Below, piece after piece: positions 61,702 to 63,306 of a DNA stretch of 63,306 nucleotides. The notes below the pieces were generated by a model that was not told the DNA's origin, did not search any database, and worked only from the letters and a program-made list of their open reading frames with translations. The position numbers and the translations under genes were made by a program. The DNA comes from JAKSCF01 sp028279945 (lineage in GTDB: Bacteria; Bacillota; Clostridia; Peptostreptococcales; JAAYPU01): positions 1-63,306 of the forward strand of contig JANQMT010000206.1 in assembly GCA_028279945.1 (NCBI GenBank), in the 5' to 3' direction. Position 1 is the first letter of the stretch, and every line of letters starts with the position of its first letter.

Positions 61702-62631
61702 ATGAAAGCAGATTTAATGTGTTATTATTGCTGTATGAATAAAGCCGAAAAATTGCTGGATCAATTCCACGTCAAAGCGTCGAAAAAGTTAGAAATTATG
61801 AAAAAAATATTTTATTCAATGGGTAATGGTAAGATGAGTGATAGTGCGCCTGTTATTATGGCAAAGGCTATGAGGATACTTGAAAAAGAGGCGGAAATGA
61901 TTGATATTTACGATAAAGTAAAAGCAGAATATAATCAACTATTGCTTTCAAAGGAAACTCAAATATTAGAAAGTATCCGTTCATCAGAAGATCAATTGCT
62001 AACTGCTTTGCAATATGCGATGATAGGCAATTATATCGATTTTGGAGCAATGGATACTGTGGATAGTAAAAAGCTGGAAGAAATGCTTAAAGATTTCTCT
62101 AGTATAGAAATAAATGCGGAAGAGCTTAGGGTATTTAGAAAAGAACTTGAGGGAGCTGGAGAGTTAATATATATTACTGACAATGCCGGAGAAATAGTAT
62201 TAGATAAATTATGTATCCAAATCCTGCAAGAACTTTATCCATACGTCAACATTCATGTCATTGTGCGGGGAGCACCTGCCCTAAATGATGCGACTATTAA
62301 AGATGCTAAAGAAATAGGGTTAACAGATATTGTTGAAGTCATACCAAATGGCACTGATATCGCCGGAACAGAATTGGATGAGATAGGGGATAGAGCTAAA
62401 GAAATGATAGAGAAAGCTGACATGATTATTTCAAAAGGTCAAGGAAATTTTGAGACACTTTCAGGCTGTAATTTAAATATTTATTATGTTTTTTTGTGTA
62501 AATGTGATATGTTCACCAGCTTATTTAACATGCCTCGGTTTAAAGGGATATTTGCAAATGAAAAGAACATAATGAGCTCAGTAATGAAAGCTTCATTTAA
62601 AAACTGCCCGGATGAGTTGGATTTGTCTTAA
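61702..62631 (+). CDS. DUF89 (ARMT1-like) protein
   Basis: A 309-residue member of the DUF89 family of metal-dependent phosphatases that clear damaged or excess sugar phosphates. An N-terminal CYYCCMNKAEKLLD helix with cysteines precedes the alpha/beta core with ITDNAGEIVLDKL (about 165), the VRGAPALNDAT loop and SKGQGNFETLSG. The ATG at 61702 follows AAAGGAGAAGATA. The neighbouring rbsD suggests work on a pentose or ketose phosphate. A terminator follows. Confidence 0.88.
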   Translation: MKADLMCYYCCMNKAEKLLDQFHVKASKKLEIMKKIFYSMGNGKMSDSAPVIMAKAMRILEKEAEMIDIYDKVKAEYNQLLLSKETQILESIRSSEDQLLTALQYAMIGNYIDFGAMDTVDSKKLEEMLKDFSSIEINAEELRVFRKELEGAGELIYITDNAGEIVLDKLCIQILQELYPYVNIHVIVRGAPALNDATIKDAKEIGLTDIVEVIPNGTDIAGTELDEIGDRAKEMIEKADMIISKGQGNFETLSGCNLNIYYVFLCKCDMFTSLFNMPRFKGIFANEKNIMSSVMKASFKNCPDELDLS

Positions 62632-62680
62632 ACATATTGTTATCTAATTGAAGGATAAGATAGTAAAGAATAATAAAAAC

Positions 62681-62721
62681 AAACAGCCCAAACTTCACTT
62701 TTGAGGATAGGCTGTTTTTTT
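62681..62721 (+). terminator. Terminator between DUF89 gene and Tyr/Gly-rich gene
   Basis: AAACAGCC/GGCTGTTT stem with a 21-base loop and T run. Confidence 0.78.
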
Positions 62722-62735
62722 ATACGGAGCTTATC

Positions 62736-62939
62736 TTAACGATAAGGGAAATAGGGCCCAAATCCAGGTCCATATCCACGGCCATAGCCTGGTCCATAAC
62801 CATACCTTGGATTGTACCTAGGATTATAGTTTTCATCTCGATAAGGATAATATGGACGCATGTAAGGATAATTATAGCCAAAAGGATAGAAGCGTCTTCT
62901 TCTAAATCCATATTGAGCTGAATCGATATAATTATTCAT
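62736..62939 (-). CDS. Tyr/Gly/Arg-rich small protein, possible spore-coat type
   Basis: A 67-residue protein of low complexity: an RRRRFYPFGYNYP segment, then Tyr-Pro and Gly-Tyr-Gly-Pro repeats (NPRYNPRYGYGPGYGR). No signal peptide or membrane segment. Short Tyr/Gly-rich proteins of this kind occur in spore coats and exosporia, where tyrosines can be cross-linked; that role is inference. GGGTGTGAATCA precedes the ATG. The overlapping reading frame at 62720-62911 lacks a ribosome site and is not called. Confidence 0.7.
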   Translation of the reverse strand: MNNYIDSAQYGFRRRRFYPFGYNYPYMRPYYPYRDENYNPRYNPRYGYGPGYGRGYGPGFGPYFPYR

Positions 62940-63042
62940 TGATTCACACCCTTATTTTATTTTATGTTTTATTTTATGAAAGTAAAATGAATTTGTTGCA
63001 TTGTAAGTTCTGATAATCTTCAAACATATAGTAATAAAAAAA

Positions 63043-63091
63043 TTGACAGATTGGTTTATTTATAGTAACTTTTATTTATACCGACCAGTCG
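63043..63091 (+). promoter_or_regulatory. Promoter with TetR-type operator
   Basis: TTGACA (63043-63048), 17 bp, TAACTT (63066-63071), then CGAC-CA-GTCG within ACCGACCAGTCGAAA (63080-63094), a palindrome like the operators of TetR-family repressors. It lies 20-30 bases before the flavodoxin-domain gene. Confidence 0.5.
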
Positions 63092-63114
63092 AAATAGAAA
63101 AGAGGTGCTCTATA

Positions 63115-63306
63115 ATGAATTCTGTAAGGTTGTTTTATTTCTCAGGTACCGGTAATACAAAGTTGGTAACGGAGATGTTGAAAAGTGAGCTGGAAAAAAA
63201 ACAAGTAATGGTCACCATAGAGGCTATTGATGCATGTATTAAGTCAAATAAAGAATTAAGTGTTAGTCAATTGGATACAGTAGGGATTTGTTATCCCGTA
63301 ATGGGC
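63115..63306 (+). CDS. Flavodoxin-domain protein, cut by window edge
   Basis: The first 64 residues of a larger protein. FYFSGTGNTK is the FMN phosphate-binding loop of flavodoxins, and LDTVGICYPVMG the next strand and loop. Many such clostridial proteins continue into two [4Fe-4S] clusters (EFR1 type), which cannot be seen here. AGAGGTGCTCTATA precedes the ATG. Confidence 0.8.
   Translation, partial: MNSVRLFYFSGTGNTKLVTEMLKSELEKKQVMVTIEAIDACIKSNKELSVSQLDTVGICYPVMG

Noticed and set aside
62720..62911. Minus-strand 63-codon frame rich in Ile, Met and Asp
   Set aside because: It overlaps the Tyr/Gly-rich gene in another frame and lacks a ribosome site; the other frame starts at ATG after GGGTG and is preferred.

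Overview
The window is 63.3 kb of low-GC chromosomal DNA from an anaerobic, Gram-positive, probably spore-forming member of the Clostridia. The pointers are an adenosylcobalamin-dependent ribonucleotide reductase, a reverse rubrerythrin, a sensory-type [FeFe] hydrogenase relative, CtsR- and NrdR-type operators, a valine T-box, S-layer-homology and LysM surface proteins, strong AGGAGG ribosome sites and many compact intrinsic terminators. I cannot assign a family. No rRNA, tRNA, CRISPR array or prophage was seen. One group II intron is the only intact mobile element.

Layout. 1-465 is non-coding with hairpin repeats. 0.5-11 kb is housekeeping: rseC-trxA, glyA, an acetolactate-synthase-like enzyme, a LysM protein, a DUF815 ATPase with a site-2 protease, and a dnaJ-like/clpB operon behind a CtsR operator. 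11-18 kb has a VOC protein, a group IIC intron placed between a terminator and the stop codon of a GntR regulator, and the acn-icd-gntR operon with a promoter carrying a candidate operator. 18-33 kb has the B12-dependent RNR with paired NrdR-like boxes, reverse rubrerythrin, two paralogous acidic proteins of unknown function, an FGGY kinase, an orphan histidine kinase, murI, a hydrogenase-like sensor, pepF, fabI and nadK. 33-38.6 kb has an RluD-type synthase, a Cys/Gly-rich membrane protein, and T-box-controlled ilvC-ilvB followed by rarD.

38.6-39.7 kb holds no protein gene but is the most striking part: four tandem copies of a 127-bp unit, each with its own promoter-like sequence, a two-stem RNA of about 75-80 nt and its own terminator, all on the minus strand. 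A separate promoter-terminator pair on the plus strand may encode a fifth, unrelated RNA. 39.7-47.3 kb is an amino-acid gene set (MocR regulator, YkvI-type transporter, class III and class I aminotransferases) facing a PAS-containing sigma-54 activator, with a near-consensus -24/-12 promoter in the divergent region.

47.4-60 kb is cell-surface territory: a CAT-like acetyltransferase, a structured leader RNA, an S-layer-homology protein, a 2536-residue secreted multidomain protein, a decayed WG-repeat gene and a copper-amine-oxidase-N-domain protein. The right end carries a DHFR-like reductase, rbsD with a DUF89 protein, a Tyr/Gly-rich small protein and the start of a flavodoxin-domain protein cut by the window edge.

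How the parts work together: aconitase and isocitrate dehydrogenase feed 2-oxoglutarate and glutamate; ilvC-ilvB respond to uncharged tRNA-Val; ClpB and the DnaJ-like protein form a stress operon; the sigma-54 activator probably switches on the aminotransferase/transporter genes when its PAS domain senses a cue. Functions and regulation are read from sequence motifs and family knowledge; none was computed or searched.
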